A stretch of 64,000 nt of DNA from Blastococcus sp. CT_GayMR19. Its GTDB lineage: Bacteria > Actinomycetota > Actinomycetes > Mycobacteriales > Geodermatophilaceae. The notes beneath the pieces are model-generated. The model searched no databases and had not been told where the DNA came from. It was given only the letters and a program-made list of their open reading frames with translations. Made by a program: the position numbers and the translations under genes. The number at the start of each line of letters is the position of its first letter. Position 1 is the stretch's first letter. Positions 63,706 to 64,000 of the stretch are shown here, one piece after another. The DNA is taken from contig NZ_SPQL01000006.1 of the NCBI RefSeq assembly GCF_004570385.1, positions 1 to 64,000 on the forward strand, read 5' to 3'.

Positions 63706-64000
63706 CCGTTCTCGCCGCGATCCCGAGCCCGACCCAGGGCGTCTGGGAGCTCGGGCCGCTGCCGCTGCGCGCCTACGCCCTGTGCATCGTGGCCGGCATC
63801 GTCGCGGCCGTCCTGCTCACCGAGAAGCGCTGGGTGGCCCGCGGCGGAGCGCCGGGCGAGGTGCTGGACATCGCCGTCTGGGCCGTGCCGTTCGGGATCC
63901 TCGGCGGCCGGCTCTACCACGTGATCTCCAGTCCGCGGGCGTACTTCGGCGAAGGCGGGGAACCGCTGCGGGCGTTCGCCATCTGGGAGGGCGGCCTCGG
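63702..64000 (+). CDS. lgt: prolipoprotein diacylglyceryl transferase Lgt, 5' part
   Basis: Lgt adds diacylglycerol to the lipobox cysteine, the step before LspA. The visible 99 residues cover the N-terminal ..PSPTQGVWELGPLPLRAYALCIVAGIVAAVLLTEKRW, the second helix GEVLDIAVWAVPFGILGGRLYHVI and the start of AIWEGGLG, all Lgt signatures. ATG 63702 overlaps the trpA stop. The gene runs off the end of the window. trpA-lgt adjacency is common in actinobacteria. Confidence 0.94.
   Translation, partial: MTVLAAIPSPTQGVWELGPLPLRAYALCIVAGIVAAVLLTEKRWVARGGAPGEVLDIAVWAVPFGILGGRLYHVISSPRAYFGEGGEPLRAFAIWEGGL

Overview
The window is a GC-rich, densely packed stretch of an actinobacterial chromosome. The gene order murG-murC-ftsQ ... 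ftsZ-pgeF-yggS-sepF-yggT-wag31 and hisD-C-B-H-A-F-I / trpE-(membrane gene)-C-B-A-lgt is the usual actinobacterial arrangement. Base composition, the DUF222-HNH gene and the style of the intergenic repeats suggest a Geodermatophilaceae-like organism (Blastococcus, Modestobacter, Geodermatophilus). That family assignment is an inference. I see no rRNA, tRNA, CRISPR, prophage or insertion sequence.

Layout. 1-9.3 kb: end of the division and cell-wall cluster (murG, murC, ftsQ, an AhpD-like gene, ftsZ, pgeF, yggS, sepF, yggT, wag31). 9.4-15.6 kb: a small membrane protein, convergent ileS, a cation/proton antiporter and a membrane-anchored unknown. 15.8-23.1 kb: an ABC sugar importer with its own ATPase plus a GH36 alpha-galactosidase and a GH32 beta-fructosidase, a set suited to raffinose-type oligosaccharides or sucrose. 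23.2-31.5 kb: lspA, rluD, a CPBP protease, a GNAT, dnaE1, a DUF2567-like protein and a Lon-N-domain protein. 31.7-58.2 kb: the histidine genes, interrupted by blocks of unrelated genes: an SOS-box-controlled DUF222-HNH gene, an M28 membrane peptidase, a YedY-like oxidoreductase, sixA, a Hen1-Pnkp RNA-repair pair, a heterodimeric ABC exporter and an FAD dehydrogenase. 58.2-64 kb: trpE, a trp-associated membrane gene, trpC, trpB, trpA and the start of lgt. No trpF is present; hisA is expected to be the bifunctional PriA that supplies this step.

How expression seems organised. Many genes overlap their upstream neighbour by GTGA or ATGA, which implies translational coupling. Where two genes do not touch, the gap is often filled by a very short ORF whose stop overlaps the next start. 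Several of these short ORFs belong to repeat families: a 26-codon unit before both dnaE1 and trpC, a tandem 83-bp unit before the gene at 57026, a composite unit between trpE and the next gene, and a palindromic unit between trpB and trpA. These start-codon-abutting repeats are the most unusual feature of the window. About sixteen other genes have a -10-like hexamer 5-7 nt before the start and no Shine-Dalgarno sequence, as expected for leaderless mRNAs.

Other non-coding structure includes two loci with paired 20-bp palindromes at identical 34-bp spacing, a 16-bp perfect hairpin with a TTCG loop between the sugar-binding-protein and permease genes, a terminator after wag31, and a LexA-type box before the HNH gene.
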